From NCBI RefSeq assembly GCF_010015445.1, contig NC_053120.1, positions 11,296,097 through 11,360,096 on the forward strand: DNA of 64,000 nucleotides, given 5' to 3'. Position numbers and translations under genes: made by a program. The notes below the pieces were generated by a model that saw nothing but the letters and a program-made list of their open reading frames with translations, made no database searches and was not told the origin of the DNA. Each line of letters opens with the position of its first letter. Position 1 is the first letter of the stretch. This DNA is from Perca fluviatilis (taxonomy: Eukaryota > Chordata > Actinopteri > Perciformes > Percidae). Below are positions 13,001 through 64,000 of this stretch, piece after piece.

Positions 13001-13764
13001 GATTAATGACCACCAAATGCCAGGTAAACACAGAGCAATCGCGTGGTAATCCCTGACTTTAAGGGTTGATGAGGACCAGCTGAGTGCACCACAGGCCACA
13101 CATGTCAAAGTGTTGAAACACAGGTGTAAATGATAAAATGAATCATGTTTTAATTCTATTTTGCTGCTTCTGTTTGGTATTTTGCATGCTGACTCACTGT
13201 CACTGGGACACTCAAATCTACCAGAGCTATTGCTAACCTTATCAATAACACTTGTGCATATCCTACTAAGACAAGTCACAATGTCTGCTGTGGAAAAAGT
13301 CTTATTGACGAGTGTGCTGCAATGGAAGGATACATTTAGCTTTTTTTTGCAATTCTTTGCTAATGTATTGGACTGAGTGTACAGTACATGGTAAAACTAA
13401 ACTCTGATCAAAGTATGTTAACACTATATTTTGGGGGGCCTGGGGGGGGATTTCTTTTCAGAGTCAAATCAGGGACATTGCTGTTCATCGTCAGTGCCCC
13501 AATCCCTAGGCTTCTCAGGCACCCTGGACACCTTAACATTACACCCATATGTGATTGTTGAGCATCTTATTATAAAACCATGGGTGTTACTGCAGTGCTG
13601 TAACCTCCTCCACTCTTCTGGAAAAAGCTGCAGATATTTCCTCCCATTTAGTCAAAAGAGAATAAGTGAGGTCCAACAGTGATGTTGGCTGATAAGGCCT
13701 GGCTTACATTCAGGTTCATCCCAAGGGTGTTGGATGGGGTGGATATCATGTCGAAACACAAAAG
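10041..13764. other. Intergenic, nothing recognised
   Basis: No exon with acceptable splice borders and no known repeat was found. The 145-codon minus-strand ORF at 10146-10583 has no domain, no signal peptide and no support from neighbouring exons. Confidence 0.5.
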
Positions 13765-14062
13765 GAACTTCCTCCAAACCATTGGCACAAAGTTGGAAGC
13801 GCGCTGCTGCCAACCAAGAGCCTGGGTCTGTCCCAGGTTTCTCCCTAAAAGGAGGTTTTCCTCACCACCCTTGGTTTCTCCCTAAAAGGAAGTTTTTCCT
13901 CGCCACTGTCGCACTAAATGCTTGCTCTTGGGGGAATTACTGGAATTGTTGGGTCTTTGTAAATTATAGTGTGTGGTCCAGACCTACTCTATCTGTAAAG
14001 TGTCTTGAGATAACTCGTTATGATTTGATACTATAAATAAAATTGAATTGAATTGAATTAAA
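13765..14062 (+). mobile_element. 3' end of a LINE-like retroelement
   Basis: It contains CTACTCTATCTGTAAAGTGT, GATTTGATACTATAAATAAA and a short ATTGA tandem tail. It is homologous to 23095-23322 in this window. The tail form is typical of 5'-truncated fish non-LTR elements. The family name is not certain (an RTE-type element is my guess). Confidence 0.7.
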
Positions 14063-15534
14063 ATAGTGTACTGTGCTGTACCATTACTTAGAACAAAAGG
14101 AGAGCCCAGGCAGTCTTGGCCTCATAATATATATTCCAGTGTGGAGCGCTGGATGATAGGACTTGTCATGAACTGGTCATGTACAGTATGTGTAGTGAAG
14201 GACAGTGGTGTTCTTACTGTATTGAGCATTACATGGTTCCCCACCCACCATTTAAAAAATCTGTGTTTAGAGTTTTTTTAAGAGAATATTGTGACAAAGA
14301 ATAGATACTGAGGCACAGTAAACTGAGTTCTGCTAATGTACGCCATGTATTAATTAACATGCCCTAACCTTTAGCCTAACCTGTGTTGCATTAACAGTAC
14401 TCACACTGTTACCTTCACACTCCTCTGCCACATCCAATTTGAAAGTAATTAGGGTGTATTGAAACCCTTTGTGGATTTAATTTCACCTACATTTTTGATT
14501 TAATTTTAGCTGCATATCTGAGATATGAAGTCAGATTTCAGGACCCGGCGCTGCTGTTGGGGAGGATGTAGAATGTAGGAAGATTGGAGAGCATCTGACA
14601 GCTCATCAGTCACGTCCACCAACCCAGCCAGATTGAGCCAGAGGAAGGCACTGAATCCCTAACAGCCGCTGATTTCCCTGCAGGGATACATGCCGTGTTT
14701 ACTGCTTTGTGTGTTGTATGAGTCTGCTTTAATTTTCAGAATGTGTCTTTTTTTTTTTCTTTCTTTTTTCTTTCTTTTTTCTTCCCATTTCATATATTTA
14801 CTAGCAGAAGAAAATGTACCCTTGAACCTTAAATCCTGACCTCGATATCATTGTCACAAGTTTCTGTGGTAAAAGATTTGACTGCTGTTTCAATGCTGCA
14901 GGCCGACTGAACACTGTGGTAGAAGAATGATTCACTCAGGGTCCCTTTAGCATTCCAAAATCCTGACAAACATATTTTGTATCAAAACTAGTCTTTTAAA
15001 AGATACTTTTATTAATGTCATGTGCCTACAGTTAAGTTCTAATATTTGTTTATTTAATGCTTTTCATCATAGTTTATTCTATTTCACTCACTGTACTTTT
15101 TTTTATTTGCCTGCTTTTATAGCTGAAATTATTTCCGTATGTGAAGAAGGCTACTTTGTATACCATTCTTTAAAATTATACAAGATTGAAGATGTGTTTT
15201 ATGTATGTAGGCCTATTTATATGCAAATCATCAGAAAGGTCTTCCATTCATTTTCTATTTAAATTGCTTTACACACATTCATACACCGATTTCTGGCTGA
15301 AAACTAGTTTTTCATGCAAAGAATACCAATGTATCAGGATTCAACCCCAATTGGATTTTATACGAAGGGCAACTTTTACTTATTTGTGATTTATTATCAT
15401 TTTAATCCTTCATTTTGAGGATTGTGTGTAGAAATAATTTGAAATAATGAAACCGCGGTGTACTTTGTCATTTTCAATTAATGAGATTAAATATTATCCA
15501 TTTTTGATGGGGATTCCCTGAAATCTCATTCTTT
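14063..15534. other. Intergenic upstream of gpc1, nothing recognised
   Basis: A CTTT-rich tract lies at 14750-14785. There are no exons or known repeats. Distal regulatory sequence is possible but cannot be judged from one sequence. Confidence 0.45.
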
Positions 15535-16205
15535 TACGCCTTCCCTAGGACCTGCAGGTGGCGCTGTTTAGCCCCTGCTCCTTGCAGCACAAGACACACA
15601 CACACACACAGAGAGAAAAAAAGAAAAAAAATTTTATTGTCCCAAAGCCTGGAAAGAGGGGTTTTACAGGACAGTTCTCCTCCTGTCTGAAACCTCATTT
15701 TTAAACAACGGATTTAGCTCTTGTGTTGCCTTTTAAACCGGCTGATTTCCATAATCATGAACGGGTAGTCTGCGCGTGGATCTACGCCGACTTTTACTGA
15801 CCGACACCTGCACACTCTCTATCTCTCCTTTCCTCTCTTTTGTCTCTGACATCTCTGCAGCTCCCAGCCAGCAGCGCTGGAAGAGGAGGGGGTGTACCTG
15901 ACACCTACAGCCGCGCGTCGCAGCTCTCCTTCCCCCGCAGAAACACCCAGCAGGACTCGCCCGCCACGGGTGCCTCCTTCCATCGCCAGGTTGTCCGTGT
16001 GCAGTTTCAACAGGGAGGGGGGGAACACGGCTTCTGCTGACGGACTGAAAACTCTTTAAAAATATATAAAAAAAAAAATTAAAATAGCAACAACACATTG
16101 AAGACAGGGGGGCTTCGAAGAACTCCTGCTTGATTCACTCGGACCAGAAATCTTTAGGATTTTCTGACTTGACTGTAAGAAAGAAAAGGGACTACAATTG
16201 AGAAG
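15535..16205 (+). promoter_or_regulatory. gpc1: gpc1 promoter and 5' UTR
   Basis: This stretch is richer in GC and CpG than its surroundings (for example 15770-16030) and lies directly before the start codon. A TATATAAA-like sequence at 16062-16069 could be a TATA element placing the transcript start about 110 bp before the ATG. It could equally be an A-rich part of a longer 5' UTR. A minus-strand ORF covering 15733-16098 has no recognisable product and is probably chance. Confidence 0.5.
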
Positions 16206-57308
<41,103 letters not shown>

Positions 57309-58800
57309 TGGACCGCAGCTGCCTCAAATCAGACTCTAAGTCTAGAGGAGGGCTGAACCACGCGACGGACAAAAAGGGGTTTGGTGGGGGGGGAAAGATT
57401 GGAAGGTAAATTTGCCAAAAAATGAAAAAGACATCTTGGGGGAATTAATGGACGACATTTTATTTGACCAAGAGGAGCAAAATTGACAGTGACAATATTC
57501 TTTATTTAGTTTTGCTCAGTTTTAATGTGTCTTAGTTTGGGTGTGATTCAGTTTGTTGAGCTGGTTTCAATGGATTGTTAGAAGAAGACGGAGATGAGGA
57601 AGGCGAAGAAGAAGAGAATGATGGCTGTTGATGATGAAAATAATGATGGGGATATTGACAATGATTTATTGACACTTTAGCAGATCCATTTAGCTCCAGG
57701 TTCCAGTTAGCAGGCGGCAGAGCTCAGTGAAAAAAAAAGTTTGGTTCCCTGATATGTGGTGCGTTCAACAAGGCTTTTTTTTCTTATTTTTTTAACTGGA
57801 GTCGAGGTTGACTACCTTAACAAACATTGTGTAAGTTGTAAATGTTTGTGTACATTAGCTTAAAGACTGGCACCATATTGAGCCATGAATGTACAGTGTA
57901 ATACTATATTGGCAATGAATCTCCCCATAATCTGGGATGTAGTCGTGTGTTGGCATAAATGGATACATTCAGTAGGATTTGTTTAAAATATTGCAGATAA
58001 ATTATCACACATTGTCGTATGAGATGTTGTGATTGCAAGATTTTACCTCACTTTTACTGTATACCCTACCATTTCCAAGGAAAAGGGAAATGACCACCTT
58101 TTTAACAACTCATCACCTTAAGAAAACAAGCAGTGTCATCAAAGCACTTGTAAACAAGCACAGACAAGCAGTTTCCTTAAATCCTGTAATTTATCCTGCA
58201 GTGAAGACAGAAAACTGCACATTATTCTTACACTTATGGTTGCAATAACCACAAAAATCTCCACAGAGAACATTTCATGACACAGTAATTTTTAGAGAGG
58301 ACTCCTTGTTGAACGCACACCTGCGTTTAGTAACTTTAAATTGAGTCTTAGAAGCAACACAGTGGCTGATATACAGTAGGTCAAACCAAAGCACTTATTA
58401 CACTGAAATTTTTTTTTTCTTTTACATTTTTTAACAGCAGACATCGCCCAGAGTATGTTTAACATTTGTGATGACCCTTGTGCCAGGTTTTGTAACTGCA
58501 TATTTAAACAAAAAAAAGCATCAGTAAGAAAAAAAAGGTCTTGTGCATACAGTACAGGATATGTGCAGAATATTGACAACATGTATACATTTACCTGGTG
58601 ATACATACTGTAATTTACTCGGCATGCCTTTCTTTCAGTCTACACTACTATACTGATACATATGGGACCCCTGATTCACATAAGTCTCTTGCACACACAC
58701 ATTTACACACACTGGGGTTGTGTATTAAGCTGATTTTTATTCATCAGTGTATTTAATCAGACATTTCATTCATTAAACGCTGTTTGATTGTGGCAGTGGA
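57309..58800 (+). other. gpc1: gpc1 3' UTR (inferred extent)
   Basis: This AT-rich, non-coding stretch after the stop codon shows no mobile element. ATTAAA at 58772-58777 is followed by TGTTTGATTGTGGCAGTGG, a GT-rich downstream element, so cleavage near 58795 is plausible and gives a 3' UTR of about 1.5 kb. A TTAA-flanked transposon starts just beyond, at 58873. Later AATAAA motifs at about 60029 and 61105 are alternatives. Confidence 0.4.
58772..58777 (+). terminator. Candidate gpc1 poly(A) signal ATTAAA
   Basis: This is the common variant hexamer ATTAAA, followed within 30 bp by a GT-rich tract. It is the first well-placed signal after the stop codon with a downstream element. Only position supports it. 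Confidence 0.35.
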
Positions 58801-58872
58801 TTTTGCCATGCACAATTTCATTTGGGTATTGCTGATTAGCATCCATTAACAAGAAGCTAGATCTTTATTTAA

Positions 58873-59642
58873 AGGGACACTCCACCAATTTTACACATCA
58901 AAGTCAAAATTGTATTAAAGTCCTCTGTGGCTCTGGATGGAGCTTTCTAATGTTTGAGGAAAATAAGCCTGAGGATGTCATAGTGATGTCATCAGCTTGG
59001 TCTTGGAGGCTAGAACTTTATAACAGACAAAAACTGGGGGCATCAGGTTTGAAAGACGTGGGTGTTTACCAGGCAGGGAGGATCAAACAAAATGATGAGA
59101 GTTACGGCAAATATAGGATCTAGTGTTTACGGAGCTTGACCCATTATTAGGGACTAAAAGTCAGGATATCTCTAGGGATGGCAATCTCGGTCTGTCTGTT
59201 GGACCACCACTTTGATCCAGACTGAAATATCTCAACTATCTATCAGATGGATTGCCATGTTCCCTGCAGGATTCATTCGTATCACTTTGGTGATTGCTTA
59301 CCTGTTCATCTGGTGCATCAGGTCAAAATTTTAATGTGTCTAATACTTGGGTTTATGACCAAATACCTGCTAAACTAATGACATTCCCATCAGCCTCAGC
59401 TGTACGTAAAGTAAAGGTAAACTAAAATGATGAACATGGTAAACATTCCACCTGCTTGGCATCATTCAGTATGTTAGCATCGTCATTGCAAGCATGTTAT
59501 TTTGCTGATGTTCTCCATTAGCTCAAAGCACCACTGTGCCGAAGTACTCACAGAACCACCAGCATAGACTCTTGTTTAAAAGTCTCTTGCAAGTCCCCCC
59601 GAACTTTATGGAAGCGCAAAACTAAATCACTGGAGTACCCCT
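58873..59642. mobile_element. TTAA-flanked MITE, AGGGACACTCC family
   Basis: TTAA at both borders (58869-58872, 59643-59646). Inverted ends AGGGACACTCCAC and AGGGGTACTCCAG. 770 bp. Its interior (59195-59545) is homologous to the dispersed repeat at 33510-33900, either a nested insertion or part of a common family. Confidence 0.78.
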
Positions 59643-59646
59643 TTAA

Positions 59647-61597
59647 GGCCTCTATGTTCCTCTCATTGTGAAGGCTGATACAACTTTACAAACATGTACT
59701 TTATCTAAGAATCTATCCATTAGCCATAGAGATATGACCAAGCACCAGTTGATCTCGTCTTCACAATGTCTGTTCCTGATGCTCTGTGGCCCGTGGATTT
59801 AGTCACGACTCAGTCCCTGACTTTGCTCGTTTTCTAGAAAAACTCAACTTGCCAGCTGCACGACAGCTATTTATAAACATATAACTCTTTGTTACAGGCA
59901 CTGACAAGCCTCATGTGGCCCTGCTGGAGAAAAACGGGGCCACGTGTTGTGTGTGGGGATGACAATCCTGCACCAGTCAGGGGGTTTCGAGTTAATGAAT
60001 GATTTATTTTCCTGATGCATACAACAGAATAAAGCAGAGCAGCAGGCACATACACAAAGAGTTCACTACACATTTCTGTCTTTGAATGCTGGAAAGGTCT
60101 TAAATGTTTTATTTCTCAACATCAGTATCTTTGATTAAGAGGACCCGATCTGAACATCCATCTGAATTCACCCTTTTTTTTTTTTTTGCATCTCCTGAAA
60201 TGTGTCTTTTTCTGTAATTGTGAATGATGTGGAAGTAAAGGTAGAGTCTGAGTTTTACTGAGATGTGGGAGGACACGTGTAGCAGCCACAGTCTACAACA
60301 CTGTTGATTTGACTTTGTCTAGACATGAGGAAGATTTATCGACTCTCAGCACTCTGAGCTGATGAGCTGTCTGTCCATGACCAACATTTTGAGTCCCCCA
60401 GGTGAGAGTTACCTTTGAACAAAAGGTGCCACAACTCTTGCTGAACAAATATAAGAAATGTAACTTAACTCTGGAGACAGCTTAAACTTAATTGTTCTGC
60501 TCATGTGGCAGCTTGCAGGTCTAGAATCGATTTTTGGGTCTCCATCTGTGGTTTAAAAAGAAATAGACTCAGTGCTAATGTGTTTTCTTGTAGACGTGGC
60601 TAATTTTCTTAACCAATTTCAAATGCCTCCAACTGCTGGCTCTAAGATAAGAAGCATCTCCCGCTCTTTGTCTGCTTTTCACTTACACACAGACATACAT
60701 ACAACTCTTTAAGATACTGGTCAATGTGTACAAGGATGCAATAGCCACTGAATAAAGGTGATTGTTGTCGTGGTACATGGTGTAGTCTCATGAAAGCTAT
60801 TGACAAGTGAAATGTCATGTTGAGAGACTTCAAACAGACTGTCTGGGCTTGAAAATGCAGTGTCACGGCAATGATACATTTACTGTTGTGTTGTTTAGCA
60901 GCTTTTTCCCTTTGCAGACACAGTTTCAGAGACAGGAAGCTGCAGGAGATGAAGGAGGCGAGAAACTTCAAGAGCAAATTGATCCAAGGCCATCGGGGGT
61001 TGAAAACATTTTCAGTTTACAAACTGCAGTTGTCATTGAAACTTTTAGAATGTTGTTGTAGAAGGCCAAAAAAACAGAGTATCTGCTAGTACCGAGTACC
61101 ATTCCAATAAAGATGATCTCTTTTTCCCTGAACTTAAAATGTATATACCTACTGTATATACCTTACTACATCAGAATCCATTTAAAATCTTTTTCATGTA
61201 AGGTAACATTAAGCCAGGGATCGCTGAGGCACTAAAATCTGAGTTAGAAACAATCAGTTTTATAATGACATTCTCAGAGAAACTGGATTAAATGTCACCT
61301 AGGAGGAAATACTGCTTCGTTTAAGTAATTAACCTTTTACCATCGCCCACTGTTCATCCTGTGGGATGCTGGGAATATAAAGAACTTTCACGGACTGCTT
61401 GGAGGTATTGAAAGTTGGATAGATGTGAACAAGATATCATGTGTATGATAGATATTTTTTGGCGTCATTTTGGTCACTTTCAAAAAAGAGCCCCCAATCC
61501 AGAGCAGTCCAGTGGTGTAATAAATCCATGAAAACCTTAGGCTATGTCTTAATGTATCGCACAAGTTTCATGATCAAAAATAGCTCTTTTGTTTTAA
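59647..61597. other. Intergenic downstream of gpc1
   Basis: No confirmed gene. AATAAA occurs at about 60029 and 61105. A short stretch after CTTTGCAG at about 60918 reads open for 47 codons to a stop at about 61061, with AATAAA 45 bp later; it might be a terminal exon but has no recognisable protein similarity. Confidence 0.4.
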
Positions 61598-62106
61598 AGT
61601 GCTTATATTATGCTTTTTGGCCTTTTCCCTTACCTTTATTGTGTTATATAACTTTTATTGCGCATATTATAGGTTTCCATAGGGAAAAAGCCAAAAGTCC
61701 ACCCCAAAGTGACTCAATATATCCAACAGATGGTCACAAACTTCTCCAAACAGCTCTATTGTAGTCCAGCCTTTACTTCCGTGACAAACGTGCTTCCCTT
61801 TGTAACACATTATAATGCTCGCCAATGTGCTAGCGTGGCACGCCCTCATACTCTGCTTCTGACTGGCTGGTAGTCCTTACCTAGCTACTGCGCATGCGCG
61901 ACTCCCAACAAAGATGGAACAGAATTGAGATGCCTCACTCTGTAGCTAAAACAGAAAGCTCAACACACAGGGTGAAAAGAGGAGCTGCAGCAATGTGCAG
62001 TATGACAAAAATATATGGTGTTTTTGAAAAGGAAACCATGTAAACCTATTCTGGTACAACCTTTAAATACAGTTATGAACCTGAAAATGAGCATAATATG
62101 AGCACT
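61598..62106. mobile_element. TTAA-flanked MITE (piggyBac type), copy 2
   Basis: TTAA at both borders (61594-61597, 62107-62110). Ends AGTGCTTATATTATG and AGTGCTCATATTATG are inverted. The sequence is the reverse-oriented counterpart of 31656-32259; both share, for example, CCAGAATAGGTTTACATGGT or its complement. Confidence 0.85.
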
Positions 62107-62110
62107 TTAA

Positions 62111-63399
62111 TTTAAATGGACCACCTCCAACAAGGCAATGGGTGTTAAAGGGTTAACATTGGTCCCATAGACTGGGAGGTTAACTAATTAAAGACCTGAC
62201 ATACCGCCACAGGTGTTTTCACTTACAATGGCTGATAAGACCTCTCAGGTTGAAGTTTGGTGGAGCCGTGCTGAGGGCCATCAAAGGTAAAGCTGAATAG
62301 ATTGCAGCCTTTATCAATGTTATTATCACACGTATGGTTTTCTTGCTGTGACTTATCAAAATGTCTGCTGTGAAAATGGCCTATAAGATTAATAAAGTAA
62401 ATTGTCCTGCCAAAACAGGCACTGCAAAACAAACTAAAGTCAATCAAACACAGTACTGGGAGGAGATCTTTTAAGTCACAAGTGGCTGAACCATACTGTA
62501 TGTGTGTAGGCCCTACACACACAGAACGGGACTTTAATGTTGGTCGTGATTATGAAAAATAACACTTGAGTGTTGAACTTGTGTAGCTAAAAGTCAGAGA
62601 GAATATATTCCAAAAATCTAGATATGCTCATATGTTGCAGTGTCTGGCTTTGGAAGTGATTAGGCCTACTGGTTGGTCTGTGTTTAATATATTTGTAATG
62701 ACATATACCTATAACTGCCATACCGTATGTGGAACACATTCTACTCTGTTTCAACATGCTTTCAACAGCCATGATACATCTGCACAGGCAGTGGGGGACT
62801 CTGGCTACCTGAGGGCAGGGGTGAAAAAAAAAAAAGGCACTAGCTGCACGTCATGGGGCACCAGTGCGTGTAAGGTTTCTAGAATGTAGGGCAGAATATA
62901 TATGGCACTGCATTTTTTATTTTAAGGGCACCCGAGCAGTGATTCCCGACAAGGGGTACTTGTACCCCAGGTGGTACCTCTGCAGTTGCAGTTGTACATG
63001 GAAAGATTGTAGAGTAGCTCAACTAATTTAAACAATTAGAAATAAAAAAATGATATGTTCAGTTATTACCATTAAGTCAACTGTAACACCGTAACACTAT
63101 ACATTGCAGTTATGTAAAAATGTGTGAAAGCTATGATTATAATTATTTTTGTGCCTTGAAAAGCGATGTAGGCCTAATTGTGGCTTGACAATGCACAATA
63201 TCACTCCAGTTAGAGTACATATAGCCTATAGGAACCTATATAAAGTATAGTAGGTTTTTATTTTAATGGACTTAATTGTCAAAATTCCTTTATTTATTAC
63301 GTATACCTTACCAGTTACAAATGATGTTATTGCACCGTGCTTAAAGACCACAACTCCAATGTTATCCTGTCATAAAGAGGCACTAGGCACGAGTCGGGG
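62111..63399. other. Intergenic, nothing recognised
   Basis: AT-rich with no exon-like sequence. A short G run occurs near 63398-63406. Confidence 0.5.
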
Positions 63400-63754
63400 G
63401 GGGGGGAATCACCATCAGCTGTTCTGCCGTTTGACCGCTGGGTGTCGCTGTCCCTTCACACTAGCCACCATGCCGGCGCGGGGGGGAAACCTGACCATTG
63501 GGCATTCAGCCTGGGTCAGGTGGAAAAGAACGGGTGATTGGTTTACGATCCGCCATACTGTCTCCTGATTGGACAGAAAGGTGCGAGAGTCGAGAGAGCG
63601 GAGATCCACCAGCAGTGTATCCGCTTCAGTCCCCGCTGACTCACACACACATACAAACACACACACACACACACACACACTGAGGGCTGAGATGTGACTG
63701 TTTACCAGAGGAATACAGCGTGTTTCTTGTGGGATTTTTATTGTCAGCCGGATA
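63400..63754 (+). promoter_or_regulatory. Promoter and 5' UTR of the downstream gene
   Basis: This GC-rich, CpG-containing stretch lies directly upstream of the signal-peptide exon. ATTGG (inverted CCAAT, NF-Y type) occurs at 63497-63501, 63537-63541 and 63568-63572, spaced 40 and 31 bp, a spacing common in NF-Y promoters. No TATA box was seen. A short CA array (63641-63680) sits in the likely 5' UTR. Confidence 0.5.
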
Positions 63755-63848
63755 ATGGGAGAAGACATGCGGGGAGGCATTTTAACCATGCGGGCCACTT
63801 GGGTTGCGGTGCTTCTCTGTGTGATGACTTCGGTGTGCGCAGTGGAAG
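63755..63848 (+). CDS. First coding exon of a downstream gene: signal peptide
   Basis: ATG at 63755 opens MGEDMRGGILTMRATWVAVL followed by LCVMTSVCAVE, then G|GTAGGT, a good donor in phase 1. The segment ATWVAVLLCVMTSVCA has the basic start, hydrophobic core and small residues of a signal peptide; Met5 or Met12 could be the real start. A phase-1 intron right after a signal-peptide exon is usual for modular extracellular proteins. The rest of the gene lies beyond the window, and I do not recognise it. Confidence 0.6.
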
Positions 63849-64000
63849 GTAGGTGTGCAAAGAAGAGGCAAATGTCAGTGTTCAGATGGAAATGAAAGGT
63901 CGAATTTATTTAACTGTGGTTAAAGCTGTCCTGTCAACTGACCGCTTTTTTTCATTCTCCTATTCTATTCTATATCGACTTCGGGTATACAGTTTAACTT

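Noticed and set aside
12908..13279. 123-codon minus-strand ORF
   Set aside because: No recognisable motif and no splice-compatible neighbour.
15733..16098. 121-codon minus-strand ORF over the gpc1 promoter
   Set aside because: It is antisense to the GC-rich 5' region, low in sequence complexity at its start, and matches nothing known.

Overview
This is vertebrate genomic DNA, almost certainly from a ray-finned (percomorph-like) teleost. The evidence is small exons in long introns with GT/AG junctions, very many CA/TG microsatellites, fish-type tRNA-derived SINEs, and numerous short DNA transposons of the hAT, TTAA-flanked, Harbinger-like and Tc1-like types. No bacterial, phage, plasmid or CRISPR content was seen.

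The central gene is a complete, intact glypican-1 (gpc1) on the + strand. Ten coding exons run from 16206 to 57308 and join in frame into 541 residues. The product has a signal peptide, 14 cysteines at glypican positions, a Ser-Gly-Ser-Gly-Ser-Gly heparan-sulfate attachment cluster after an acidic pair, and a C-terminal GPI signal. Intron 1 is about 28.9 kb and holds most of the repeats.

Two further genes are only partly inside the window. At the left, two short + strand exons (5158-5252 and 5342-5437) encode a proline-rich stem and a hydrophobic tail, which fits the end of a GPI-anchored or single-pass surface protein; a long 3' UTR may run to a poly(A) signal near 8308. At the right edge, a signal-peptide first exon (63755-63848) opens another secreted or membrane gene behind a promoter with three ATTGG (inverted CCAAT) boxes. 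I could not identify either gene.

Layout: 1-5157 microsatellites, a SINE and a foldback Tc1-like element; 5158-8330 end of the left gene; 8331-15534 intergenic; 15535-16205 gpc1 promoter and 5' UTR; 16206-57308 gpc1; 57309-about 58800 gpc1 3' UTR; 58869-62110 TTAA-flanked elements and intergenic DNA; 63400-64000 promoter and first exon of the right gene.

I found no previously undescribed biological system. The most instructive features are mobile-element histories readable from the sequence: a Harbinger-like insertion whose empty site survives in a tandem duplicate, a hAT element nested in another hAT element with both target duplications visible, a foldback element whose minisatellite grew in one arm only, a strongly A/C-skewed probable DIRS-like insert in gpc1 intron 5, and a TG array that begins inside the splice donor of gpc1 exon 4.
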